From Methylophaga sp. (GTDB lineage: Bacteria > Pseudomonadota > Gammaproteobacteria > Nitrosococcales > Methylophagaceae): 37,065 bases of DNA. Shown piece by piece: positions 24,801 through 32,649 of the stretch (position 1 is its first letter; every line of letters starts with the position of its first letter). The DNA is taken from positions 1 to 37,065 of the forward strand of contig JAGXHJ010000066.1 in NCBI GenBank assembly GCA_024636315.1. Direction: 5' to 3'. The translations under genes and the position numbers were made by a program. The notes beneath the pieces are model-generated. The model made no database searches. It was given only the letters and a program-made list of their open reading frames with translations, and was not told the origin of the DNA.

Positions 24801-25850
24801 CCATTGTCCCGTCAGAGCTAAACTAGGTGCGGTTAACACCTGGTTTATTTGACCTTTAATGAGTAGTTTTGCACCATCGTTCGTGCTGATATTGGTATCC
24901 GTTAACCAGTCATCAAACCCTGTTGTTGATATTTGGCTATGTAGACTTAACTGTGGCAAGCCAGTTTGTTTAAATTGGCCATCAAGTAATAAGTCTGCAC
25001 GCGTTAAATCACCATTGGCCATGAGTGTCAGCTGGTGTATTACGCCAGTTTGGCCTTCAACAAAATCAGCCATTACTAGTTGTGCTACTTGTATATTCGC
25101 AGACCAGATAACCTTATCCAGAAGGTCTGAAACGGTAATATTCTGGGTTGATTGCACTGGTTTAAGTAATTGTTGTTCCAGTTTTAATTCGGCCAGATTA
25201 CCTTTAATGGTACCTTCTGCACTAATCGTTTTTAATTTTGGATCAAGCACGGTCCACTGATAAGCTAAATCAGTTTTATATCGTCCGCTTAGCCTTATTG
25301 CACCACTTAGTTCTAGGCTTACATTATCAGCATAGTGTATTAATAAAGACTGAATTTTAAGCTTATCACCCCAAAGCGTCATGTCAGCCTTTAAGCCACT
25401 GATTAACGGAACCTTGTTTTGTGAGGGATCAATCGAAACAAGACTATTAAGACTAAGATTTTTTAGGGATATAGCTATCGGGATGTTGATATTAGGTAAA
25501 ATAATAGGTAAAGACTCAACATTTTTTGCTGAGTTTTGGGTAATAACCACATCACCTATATGCAGTTTATCTATTACAAGTTGTCCGGAAAATAAGCGCA
25601 TCGCTTGCCAGCTCATTGCCAAATTACTGATCGATAAACTACTGCTATCATCAATTTGATAGTTTATTTGTTCAAAGTCAGCACCATCATAAAATCGGCC
25701 AGAGGTTTTTTGAATACTTAATTCAGGCACAAATCGTTCAGCTTGCGATATTGCGAAAGATAAGCCCGATTCAGTCAATCCTAGCCAAGCGACGAAACTG
25801 GCGAGCAACATTAAGACACTTATTAATATAATTACTATACGACGACGCAT
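21825..25850 (-). CDS. tamB: Translocation and assembly module subunit TamB
   Basis: Large inner-membrane-anchored AsmA-like protein, 1341 aa, that spans the periplasm and works with TamA in moving lipid or proteins to the outer membrane. It has an N-terminal signal anchor (RRRIVIILISVLMLLASFVAWLGL), then a long repetitive beta-strand region typical of bridge-like lipid-transfer proteins. The C-terminal TamB/DUF490 domain follows, with GKYTAYGQKLAVDDGKILFSG and LAYIVLGRPIGEAS. It ends in a beta-strand-like segment. The start overlaps the tamA stop by one base (TAATG). Confidence 0.95.
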   Translation of the reverse strand: MRRRIVIILISVLMLLASFVAWLGLTESGLSFAISQAERFVPELSIQKTSGRFYDGADFEQINYQIDDSSSLSISNLAMSWQAMRLFSGQLVIDKLHIGDVVITQNSAKNVESLPIILPNINIPIAISLKNLSLNSLVSIDPSQNKVPLISGLKADMTLWGDKLKIQSLLIHYADNVSLELSGAIRLSGRYKTDLAYQWTVLDPKLKTISAEGTIKGNLAELKLEQQLLKPVQSTQNITVSDLLDKVIWSANIQVAQLVMADFVEGQTGVIHQLTLMANGDLTRADLLLDGQFKQTGLPQLSLHSQISTTGFDDWLTDTNISTNDGAKLLIKGQINQVLTAPSLALTGQWQQLAWPLLEPIKTVTSAKGEFTVSGDLEQYTVAISSELDAEQQHLIWQANAQGTANKIDLKQLQVNGFGGKATFAGWFNWQSGSSFELAANWQNIVVPEALSKLMINSEAGDLVLSGTTETFTLTSAVALSVDAKPASINIKGTGTDKGFKQLVINTKTGNGTVGFDGELFWLDAFKLNGKINLHNINPDLFSPEWTGDLSGGWTMSVDNLHDQMADIRIEALDVKGSLRKRPLHLQGELSYIKSQLNIPNLQLVSGKSTISVNGHMQDTLALNWLLDSPDLADLYPDLGGQLNASATVTGKLDAPVIKATLSGQKIAYADGVAIAKANSNFSLDRQGQVNGKVVLTDMKMNTIPALNAELNIAGSKDSHQLSFDVSGEQINASGNVSGQLTDTNWQGQLIKLKLDQTQAGVWNLTKQGRINLASDQGLIAEQCLQSDKGDICFHANYSPEGNWQGAGRLNKLSMSVLHAFVPDLEPIEGQIQGQFALSGSNQYPTKGQGELNLVNGSILLDAIGQKEKRVIPLKTVKFDYLLTEKNTSANVFIAPDLKGVSPLTGRIELPILEVVMNDPNKAPLSGAFKTKVDDLSIFDDLNPEYDNLKGQLNVDMSVTGTVKNPALIGKITLDKSSVELPSLGLILTEMNVNAQGSLDKGIEFSYQAKSGKGNLVGGGQFVAKDDTWQMDANLKATNTELVNLPEAYVIASTDLKFSMNAKSSQVSGSVTIPEAELAPLQFNMPVSPSKDVIVLSNTVSEAEKKTFPTILNVNVTLGDKVKIAAVGFNSRLTGKLQVTGDTSKILLGTGAIIIKDGKYTAYGQKLAVDDGKILFSGGALDNPQLDVKALRKGDGFTAGLHVQGAANNPQITLFSTPAMSQDNILAYIVLGRPIGEASVADAALLASAATGLGIKGGNQIGDRIASTFGLDSVGIKGDGGEDTAVQIGKYLSPKLYLGYGIGIFEPVSTVIMRYKLSKIWSLKAESGIETSVDFLYTHER

Positions 25851-27604
25851 TATAAATCTGGCCCAATAACAACATGAATACCAATAGGATTGTTATCTGC
25901 TGATAAGCCTGATGCGACATCAATTCGAATTAATCCAATAGGTGAGCGCCAACGAGCACCAACACCAACACTATATTCCAATGGGTCATCCCAACTATTC
26001 ATCGCATTACCAAAGTCACTAAAGATCGCGGCTCCCCAATTGCCTACTATCATCTGTTCATATTCCACGCTACCGACAGCTAAATAACGCCCGCCTTCGA
26101 CTAGACCATCGTCACCCAATGGACCTAAGGATTCAAAATCAAAACCACGGATACTGCTGTCACCACCGGCAAAGAAACGTAAAGAACTAGGTAGCTTAGT
26201 AAAATCAGTAACCTCTGTAACACCGAGCGTACCTCGAGTTATGAAGCGACCATTTTCAGTAAAGGAATGTATGTATTTTCCTCTAAGCACCGCTTGTCCA
26301 TACGTGGTATCTGACAGCACGGATTCGCTGGCGCCAGATAACGATAAAGATAATCTACCACCATGTTTAGTATAGATAGTGTCATCAGCCCAAATCCTGG
26401 CCCAAGAAATACTAGGAATTAATAATAATGAGGTATTTGAATCCAGTGATACTTCATAGTTTTCATTTAATAGTTTAAGCGCGCCAGTTTCATTCCAGCC
26501 CCATCGCTTAGTTTTATAATAGCTACCGATAGCAAATGAAGTACTTTCACTGATATCAGTGTTTTGTTGCTTAAATTCAGTATTAAAACCAATATCCGAG
26601 ATTGTTTCGCTCCAGAAAGGCATCCTATAATCCATCGCGATACTATTGGTTACTTGTGAAAATTTTGCATCTGCCGATAAACGATGGCCGCGTTTGTTTA
26701 TATACCTATTTTCCCAACCTAAACCTATTCGTGGCCCACTGTCGGTACCAAAACCTATGCCAGCGGTATAGCGTTGCCTTGCATCAGGTTCAAAGGAGAT
26801 ATCTAAGGCAACTTTCCCATCATGACGTTCATCAATTAAGGTCCTAACCGCCACCCCATCAAAATAACCACTATTCGTTAAATTGTTACGTAACTTCAAT
26901 ACTTGTGAAGCTAAATAGGGCTCTCCCGCCTTAATAGGCGTCAGCCTCAGCAATAATTCATTAGTAAGTACTGTTGGTGGAAATTGAATTTCAGAAAAAT
27001 AATATCGGTCACCAGAACTGTAATTCAAATAGATGCTTGCCGTGTTTATCTCTTTATTTACTTCAACCTTGTGTGTCGTTAATTCAGCATCAAAGTATCC
27101 ACGTTCAGCCCCGATTCGTAGTAATGATTTTTTAGCCGCCTCGTAGGCCTCATGATTAAAGGCATCAGCAGGTTTAAGAGGAAAATTATTGATGAATTTT
27201 TTGAATTCAACATCGTCAATGGCCTGACCATCCAGTGTCACAACAACTTGGTCTAACTTGACCTGCTCACCTAATTCTAATTGGTAATCAGCCAGCCATT
27301 TCTCATCACTAACCTGTTCTAATTTACTTGTTATTTTAACATTGTAGTAACCGTACACTTGTAACATCTGCGTGAGTTCAGTTGCCGATTCATCATGGAG
27401 CTTTCGTATATGGCGTGCAGATAAGCGAGCACTATTTTGTTGTCTGACAATACTTAAACCGCTTAATAAGGTTTCAGTTTTGCCTTCGGGAGCACCTGAC
27501 AGTTGCACTTTAATTTTTACGTCATCGGCCTGCGCTACCGTTGCAAATACCAGCAATAGTGCCATGACATATAATTTGAGCGATATAAAAAGCAGTTTAA
27601 ACAA
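25850..27604 (-). CDS. tamA: Translocation and assembly module subunit TamA (Omp85 family)
   Basis: Outer-membrane barrel protein, 584 aa (E. coli TamA is 577 aa). After a signal peptide ending AQA (before DDVKIKV) come three POTRA domains (to about residue 265) and a 16-strand Omp85 barrel containing the conserved GxGxGTDSGPR-like GIGFGTDSGPRIGLGW and the RGFDFESLGP lid-lock motif. The start is a TTG preceded by AAGGA about 7 nt upstream. The next in-frame ATG (27565) would leave a 13-residue leader with no positive charge, so the TTG is preferred. It is the first gene of a tamAB operon. Confidence 0.94.
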   Translation of the reverse strand: MFKLLFISLKLYVMALLLVFATVAQADDVKIKVQLSGAPEGKTETLLSGLSIVRQQNSARLSARHIRKLHDESATELTQMLQVYGYYNVKITSKLEQVSDEKWLADYQLELGEQVKLDQVVVTLDGQAIDDVEFKKFINNFPLKPADAFNHEAYEAAKKSLLRIGAERGYFDAELTTHKVEVNKEINTASIYLNYSSGDRYYFSEIQFPPTVLTNELLLRLTPIKAGEPYLASQVLKLRNNLTNSGYFDGVAVRTLIDERHDGKVALDISFEPDARQRYTAGIGFGTDSGPRIGLGWENRYINKRGHRLSADAKFSQVTNSIAMDYRMPFWSETISDIGFNTEFKQQNTDISESTSFAIGSYYKTKRWGWNETGALKLLNENYEVSLDSNTSLLLIPSISWARIWADDTIYTKHGGRLSLSLSGASESVLSDTTYGQAVLRGKYIHSFTENGRFITRGTLGVTEVTDFTKLPSSLRFFAGGDSSIRGFDFESLGPLGDDGLVEGGRYLAVGSVEYEQMIVGNWGAAIFSDFGNAMNSWDDPLEYSVGVGARWRSPIGLIRIDVASGLSADNNPIGIHVVIGPDL

Positions 27605-27904
27605 TTAATATCCTTTTTAGACTGTCCAGCAGCCACTCTAAAGAAAGGTGCATGTTGAAACCAAATACGCGCCTTGTATTATAAATTAATTCATCTCATT
27701 AGTTCATTGATGAGCAATTACTAACCATATAATGCACACACAGTATTGCCATGATACATATTTCCACTATAGGAAAGTATATAAAGGCCTGCCCTTTTGT
27801 GACCATCAATACTGGCATAAGTGCCCAGTACAATATTCACGGTTTGAATATGATTTCTCTTTATTCTTAAAATATAAAGAAACTTATTCGGATTTGTATC
27901 ATAT
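27605..27904. other. Intergenic region upstream of tamA
   Basis: About 300 AT-rich bases between tamA and the end of mgtE. No reading frame or RNA gene is recognised. It should hold the tamA promoter on the - strand, but no clear -35/-10 pair stands out. Confidence 0.5.
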
Positions 27905-27936
27905 TTAAAATGTTGAACATGGCCGTTAGTTCAACA
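27905..27936 (-). terminator. Intrinsic terminator of mgtE
   Basis: A perfect 8-bp inverted repeat (TGTTGAAC at 27911-27918, GTTCAACA at 27929-27936, 10-nt loop) begins immediately after the mgtE stop codon. On the - strand it is followed by TTTTAAAT. The T-run is short, so strength is moderate. Confidence 0.7.
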
Positions 27937-29274
27937 TCATAATAAAAATAATGTACCCAATCCTAAAAACGCGACAAAGCCTACTACATCGGTAACGGTC
28001 GTCAAAATGACCGACCCTGACAAGGCGGGATCAATGTTAAATCTATCTAACACTATGGGTACCAGTACTCCTGAGAATGCCGCCGCCACTATGTTGAGAA
28101 CGATGGCTGCCGCTATCACCAAACCTATGCTGGCACTTTCGAACCAAAAAGAGGTAATAACACCAATGACTATTGCCCATAGAACACCGTTCAAGGCACC
28201 GACACTGACTTCTTTTATTAATAGCGGTGACATATTACCTTTGGAAATTTGTCCTAAGGCTATACCTCTAATAATTAAGGTTAATGTTTGACTGCCTGCG
28301 ATGCCTCCCATTGAAGCCACAATCGGCATTAACACGGCTAAGGCAACTATTTGTTGCAGTGTTGCTTCAAATAAACCAATCGCCCACGAAGCCAGAAAGG
28401 CTGTTAGAAGATTGATGCCTAACCAGGTAGCACGACGTTTTGAACTACGAAATACTGGGGCAAATAAATCTTCATCTTCATTCAAACCCGCCGTAGCCAT
28501 TAACTGACTTTCATAATCTTCACGGGTAATTTCTATCGCTTGTCGTAGGGTAATTCGGCCAGATAATTTATTATTATCATCAATGACTGGCAAAGCTGCG
28601 AGGCCCGAATGTTCAACTTTTTCAGAGGCGTCAGATAGATGGATATCAGCAGCAATAGTGAACGGATCTTCAGTACTTAATTCCATTAACGGCTGTTCAG
28701 GTAAGGCTGAATAAAGCTTTTGAATGGAAACGGTTCCTGCGTAATCACCATTACGCTGAATAAGATAGAGACTATCTGTGTATTCCGGTAATGATTTTTT
28801 AATCAAACGCATAGCATCACGAACACGCGCTGTTTTTGGCAAAATAATCAGTTCATGATCAACGTAACGACCGATTTGATAGTCGTCATATTGCGCTGAT
28901 CGTTGATAGTGCTGGCGTTGCATAGCATCCATACTTTGCAAAGCGGTATCAACTACTGAATCTGGTAGCGTTTCAGCCAGTTCAATTAAATCTTCCGCAT
29001 GTAAATTGCTCAGTAATGCTTGTAACTGTTCATCATCAAATGTAGAAAAAATAGTTTGACGTGGCTCAGAACGCATTGCCACCAGAACAGCAACCCGATC
29101 TTCTTCAGGCACTTGTTGCCAGCGTTCAAGACGTTCAGGTAACGGCAATGACTCTAATAAAAAAGCCAACTCACTACTTTCTAACTCAATTACTGCTTCT
29201 TCGAAAACAGCCATTTGTGCGTCATCGCTTGCATCATTAAGACGCTCAACCAAAAGGCTGATTTCTTCCGTCAT
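27937..29274 (-). CDS. mgtE: Magnesium transporter MgtE
   Basis: Mg2+-gated channel of the inner membrane, 445 aa. The MgtE N domain (about 1-125, helical repeats such as LLSNLHAEDLIELAETLPD) is followed by two CBS domains (about 130-255; SLYLIQRNGDYAGTVSIQKL and LAALPVIDDNNKLSGRITL) that sense cytoplasmic Mg2+. Five membrane helices follow (about 280-445) and include the pore signature MPIVASMGGIAGSQTLTLIIRG. A GGAGA ribosome site precedes the ATG. A hairpin terminator follows the stop. No Mg2+-sensing leader was recognised. Confidence 0.95.
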   Translation of the reverse strand: MTEEISLLVERLNDASDDAQMAVFEEAVIELESSELAFLLESLPLPERLERWQQVPEEDRVAVLVAMRSEPRQTIFSTFDDEQLQALLSNLHAEDLIELAETLPDSVVDTALQSMDAMQRQHYQRSAQYDDYQIGRYVDHELIILPKTARVRDAMRLIKKSLPEYTDSLYLIQRNGDYAGTVSIQKLYSALPEQPLMELSTEDPFTIAADIHLSDASEKVEHSGLAALPVIDDNNKLSGRITLRQAIEITREDYESQLMATAGLNEDEDLFAPVFRSSKRRATWLGINLLTAFLASWAIGLFEATLQQIVALAVLMPIVASMGGIAGSQTLTLIIRGIALGQISKGNMSPLLIKEVSVGALNGVLWAIVIGVITSFWFESASIGLVIAAAIVLNIVAAAFSGVLVPIVLDRFNIDPALSGSVILTTVTDVVGFVAFLGLGTLFLL

Positions 29275-29371
29275 TGTTTTCTCCGATATGAAGTTTTAAG
29301 GCGATGCCATGAGTAATTATTTGTGACGAAATGTTGAGGCTAATTGTTGTTCAGATGTCAGTCAGTTTATC

Positions 29372-29560
29372 TTATATTTCTATAATTCTAACAGTAGTCT
29401 GACGAAGCAATGAAACCCAACTAGGACTAACTAACAAGCTTTGAGCCACTATAGCTATCGTTAAATTGATAAGCATTTTGCTTAATGATTACGAGTTAAG
29501 CCCAACTGCTAAAAGAATAAAACTGAATTCGCCAATTTGAACTAACAGTGCGTCTTAATA
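29372..29560 (-). pseudogene. Decayed cation/proton antiporter fragment (CPA2, Kef/RosB-like)
   Basis: On the - strand the frame starting at about 29551 reads ALLVQIGEFSFILLAVGL, a close match to the conserved QIGEFSF(I/V)L membrane helix of CPA2 monovalent cation:proton antiporters (KefB/KefC/YbaL/RosB). It is interrupted by an in-frame TAA. It then continues LSKMLINLTIAIVAQSLLVS to a stop at 29372-29374, which resembles the next hydrophobic helix of that family. A further stop lies just upstream, and no start or other domains remain. I read this as the eroded remains of an antiporter gene in the mgtE-AraC gap. A chance match is possible but unlikely for this motif. Confidence 0.5.
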
Positions 29561-29863
29561 CAGCGCATCACCCTAAGAATTACCCAGACAAATGCAAAAT
29601 AACTAAATTGATGAAAGTGTTAATCACTCAAACTAGCGCAACAAGTGCGATGATTTACAGCAGATGCTGACGGAATGTTTGCATCTCAAAATCAAAGCAC
29701 AAATAGTGAAAGATCTCTCGATCTCGTGCGAGTATCCAGTGACTTATATATTCGAGCGAACGCTAGGAGATTTATCTAAACTTTCGATAGAATTTGGGCT
29801 GGATTTATCTATAAAACTTTAAATAAGAATTTTATTAATATGATAATGCTTTGCCCTTACTTC
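29561..29863. other. Non-coding gap downstream of the AraC-family regulator
   Basis: About 300 AT-rich bases with no supported gene. It may contain further unrecognisable debris of the antiporter gene noted at 29372-29560. No terminator for the araC-type gene is evident. Confidence 0.4.
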
Positions 29864-30805
29864 TTAACCATAATGTTTCAGACGATAAGCTGTGGGAGAA
29901 CAACCATAAAACTGGGTAAACCGTCGACTGAAATGGCTTAAATCATTAAAACCTACGTCATAACAGGCTTCAGTTACTGTTTTACCGGAGCTAATAGCTT
30001 CTGCTGAGGCTTTTATGCGTAATTGTTGCTGAAACTCACCTGGTGAACAACCCAGTTGTTTTTTAAACTCAACATAAAGCTTACTTCTGCTCATGCAAGC
30101 ATGACGACTTAATTGTTCAATATTGAGTGGTATCGTAAGGTTTTTTTCAAGAAAATGAATGGCAGCTATGATGCCGCTAGTATCTGGGGCCTGTTGGCTG
30201 TAACTCAGAAGTATTTCCCTGCCCTGCTGTCTTAGCAATCTAATAACAAGTTCAGACACACCTAAGTCAACCATCATTTCTTTATCTGGATGATTTTGCG
30301 TAAATAAGCACACTAATTTTTCTAATAATTGCTGCGTGTCTGTCGTGTGATGTGCATGAATGATGTGAGGCTGGTATTCCCAATCATGGTTAATTGATTC
30401 TAATGTAGTGAGATCGCGCATTCTCTCAGAGATCGTTTCAATACGTTCTTTTGAAAATTCAATTGTGAGACATGTAGTCGGCGATTGTTCATTGGCTTCT
30501 GGAAAGTCAATTTCCACAAATTCACCTGGTGGCATTACAAAAGATTCATGCGGCAAAAATATTTCACCGTGGTCGTTTCCTGTGCCGTACATGATTTTTT
30601 TTCCCTTAACCATGCCGCAGTACAACAACTGTTGTGAGCCTAATCCAACACGCGATGCAACACGATAAGTATCATAAATACTTAGCTCTGATTCAGGGCC
30701 AGCAAAGGCTATTTTGTTTTCGACCAAGGACTGGCGATCTTCGCCATATCTTTTTGCTAAAGATTGCGAAACTGATGTATCGTGCTTATTGACAACTGTA
30801 TTCAT
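29864..30805 (-). CDS. AraC-family transcriptional regulator
   Basis: A 313-aa regulator. The N-terminal about 190 residues form a cupin-like sensing domain (ELSIYDTYRVASRVGL..., FVMPPGEFVEIDFPE). The C-terminal about 100 residues are the AraC/XylS DNA-binding domain with two HTH motifs: IEQLSRHACMSRSKLYVEFKKQLG and the signature ACYDVGFNDLSHFSRRFTQFYGCSPTAYR. It is divergent from the aldehyde dehydrogenase gene, and the 131-bp gap contains a 7-bp direct repeat spaced two helical turns. It is therefore likely to control that gene in response to an alcohol, an aldehyde or a related signal (inference). The ATG has only a weak ribosome site. Confidence 0.88.
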   Translation of the reverse strand: MNTVVNKHDTSVSQSLAKRYGEDRQSLVENKIAFAGPESELSIYDTYRVASRVGLGSQQLLYCGMVKGKKIMYGTGNDHGEIFLPHESFVMPPGEFVEIDFPEANEQSPTTCLTIEFSKERIETISERMRDLTTLESINHDWEYQPHIIHAHHTTDTQQLLEKLVCLFTQNHPDKEMMVDLGVSELVIRLLRQQGREILLSYSQQAPDTSGIIAAIHFLEKNLTIPLNIEQLSRHACMSRSKLYVEFKKQLGCSPGEFQQQLRIKASAEAISSGKTVTEACYDVGFNDLSHFSRRFTQFYGCSPTAYRLKHYG

Positions 30806-30837
30806 AATTCTGCATTTTGTGACCGATGTGGATTGTA

Positions 30838-30865
30838 AGTCAAGTAATAGAGATTCTCAGTCAAG
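30838..30865. promoter_or_regulatory. Candidate AraC-type operator (direct repeats)
   Basis: AGTCAAG occurs at 30838-30844 and again at 30859-30865, start to start 21 bp, on the same face of the helix. Both copies are followed by a TAA-type sequence. Tandem half-sites with this spacing are typical of AraC-family regulators, and the site lies between the divergent regulator and aldehyde dehydrogenase genes. Confidence 0.5.
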
Positions 30866-30936
30866 GTAAAGTGAGCTCTATAGATTTATGCTGACAGCCA
30901 TAACAACAAGAAACACTAAACCAGAGAGAGTAAAAT

Positions 30937-32457
30937 ATGATCTATGCAAATCCGAACACAGAAGGCTCAGTAGCCTCATACAAACCACGTTATGGCAACT
31001 ATATTAATGGTGGTTGGGAAGCACCTGTTAAGGGACAATATTACACCAATGTCAGTCCCGTCACCGGCGAAGGCTTTTGCGAAATTCCCCGCTCGACAGA
31101 AGAAGACATCAACTTAGCGCTTGATGCAGCTCACGCAGCTAAAGATGCTTGGGCTAAAACATCCATTACCGAACGTTCAAATATTTTGTTAAAAATAGCG
31201 GATCGCATGGAACAAAATCTAGAAATGCTAGCGGTTGCTGAAACATGGGATAACGGTAAAGCCGTCCGTGAAACATTAAATGCCGACGTGCCCCTATCTA
31301 TTGACCACTTCCGTTATTATGCGGGCTGTATTCGCGCTCAAGAAGGCACAATGGGTGAGATAGATGAAAACACTGTTTCGTATCAATTTCACGAACCATT
31401 AGGCGTCGTAGGACAAATTATCCCTTGGAACTTCCCATTATTAATGGGGGTATGGAAAATAGCACCCGCTTTAGTAACAGGTAACTGCATCGTTTTAAAA
31501 CCAGCAGAACAAACACCGTATTCGATTCTGAAACTTATGGAATTGATTGGTGATTTATTACCGCCTGGTGTCTTGAACGTTGTTAATGGTTTTGGTCAAG
31601 AAGCTGGCCAAGCATTGGCAACCAGCAAACGTATTCAAAAAATTGCGTTTACAGGCTCAACACCTGTTGGCTCACTTATTATGAAATATGCGGCTGAAAA
31701 CATTATTCCTTCAACGGTTGAATTAGGTGGTAAATCACCTAACATCTTCTTTGAAGATATCATGCAGCAAGAAGATGATTACATCAGTAAATGTGCTGAA
31801 GGTGCAGTACTTGCCTTCTTTAACCAAGGCGAGGTTTGTACCTGCCCTTCTCGTGCATTGATTCAAGAAAGTATCTATGATGAATTCATCGCTATCGTTA
31901 TTGAACGCGCTCAAAAAATCATTCGCGGCAATCCTCTTGATACCAATACGCAAGTAGGCGCTCAAGCATCACAAGAACAGTACGAAAAAATCCTAAGCTA
32001 TATGGAAATAGGTAAAGCAGAAGGTGCTGAATTATTAATCGGCGGTAAGATTGCTCAAGTTGGTTCTGAATTTGATAAAGGTTATTACATTGAACCTACC
32101 ATTTTCAAAGGCACCAACAATATGCGTATTTTCCAAGAAGAGATTTTTGGTCCTGTCGTATCTGTAACAACATTTAAAGATGAAGCTGAAGCATTGGCTA
32201 TCGCTAATGATACTGAGTTTGGTTTAGGCGCAGGTTTATGGACTCGCGATATGAACCGTGCTTATCGCATGGGTCGTGGTATTCAAGCAGGTCGTGTTTG
32301 GACAAACTGTTATCACCTTTACCCTGCTCATGCTGCTTTTGGTGGTTATAAAAAATCAGGCGTCGGTCGTGAGACACATAAAATGATGCTTGATCATTAC
32401 CAACAAACTAAGAACCTATTAGTAAGTTATAGCACTAGCCCACTTGGTTTCTTTTAA
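30937..32457 (+). CDS. Aldehyde dehydrogenase, ExaC/AldB type
   Basis: NAD(P)-dependent oxidation of acetaldehyde (and related aldehydes) to acetate. The 506-aa protein shows the family landmarks: Asn165 in [10 protein letters not shown], the cofactor loop FTGSTPVGS, Glu262 in VELGGKSPN, and catalytic Cys301 in [13 protein letters not shown]. It is followed by the C-terminal [20 protein letters not shown]. The second cysteine (Cys303) and the very long N-terminus ([16 protein letters not shown]) are typical of the ExaC/AldB group. A GAGAG ribosome site precedes the ATG. A terminator separates it from acs, which uses its product acetate. Confidence 0.93.
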   Translation: MIYANPNTEGSVASYKPRYGNYINGGWEAPVKGQYYTNVSPVTGEGFCEIPRSTEEDINLALDAAHAAKDAWAKTSITERSNILLKIADRMEQNLEMLAVAETWDNGKAVRETLNADVPLSIDHFRYYAGCIRAQEGTMGEIDENTVSYQFHEPLGVVGQIIPWNFPLLMGVWKIAPALVTGNCIVLKPAEQTPYSILKLMELIGDLLPPGVLNVVNGFGQEAGQALATSKRIQKIAFTGSTPVGSLIMKYAAENIIPSTVELGGKSPNIFFEDIMQQEDDYISKCAEGAVLAFFNQGEVCTCPSRALIQESIYDEFIAIVIERAQKIIRGNPLDTNTQVGAQASQEQYEKILSYMEIGKAEGAELLIGGKIAQVGSEFDKGYYIEPTIFKGTNNMRIFQEEIFGPVVSVTTFKDEAEALAIANDTEFGLGAGLWTRDMNRAYRMGRGIQAGRVWTNCYHLYPAHAAFGGYKKSGVGRETHKMMLDHYQQTKNLLVSYSTSPLGFF

Positions 32458-32476
32458 ACAAAGCCAGTAAACAGCA

Positions 32477-32509
32477 TGCCTCCATAAGGAAACTTATGGG
32501 GGCATTTTT
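32477..32509 (+). terminator. Intrinsic terminator of the aldehyde dehydrogenase gene
   Basis: An 11-bp stem with one G-T pair (TGCCTCCATAA at 32477-32487, TTATGGGGGCA at 32494-32504), a 6-nt loop and five T residues. It lies about 20 nt after the stop codon. Confidence 0.9.
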
Positions 32510-32512
32510 GTC

Positions 32513-32542
32513 TATTTATCTCTGATAAATACAGGCTATAAT
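32513..32542 (+). promoter_or_regulatory. acs promoter with a perfect palindrome
   Basis: TATTTATC (32513-32520) and GATAAATA (32524-32531) form a perfect 8-bp inverted repeat around TCT. Five bases later comes a consensus -10 box TATAAT (32537-32542). No good -35 is seen, because the palindrome occupies that position. It may bind an activator or repressor of acs; the identity is unknown. Confidence 0.5.
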
Positions 32543-32649
32543 CTAGCTCGATAACCCTATGGAATTCTTATTCCCATACTTCTTCTAAACGAGACGGAAT
32601 ATAGCTAGAAAAGTAGCTTTTTCTTATATGAAACTAAGGTAACGAAACC

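Noticed and set aside
24241-25260. Long open frames on the + strand opposite tamB (203 and 133 codons).
   Set aside because: They are antisense shadows of a long, clearly coding tamB, with cysteine/proline-rich non-protein-like composition and no ribosome sites.
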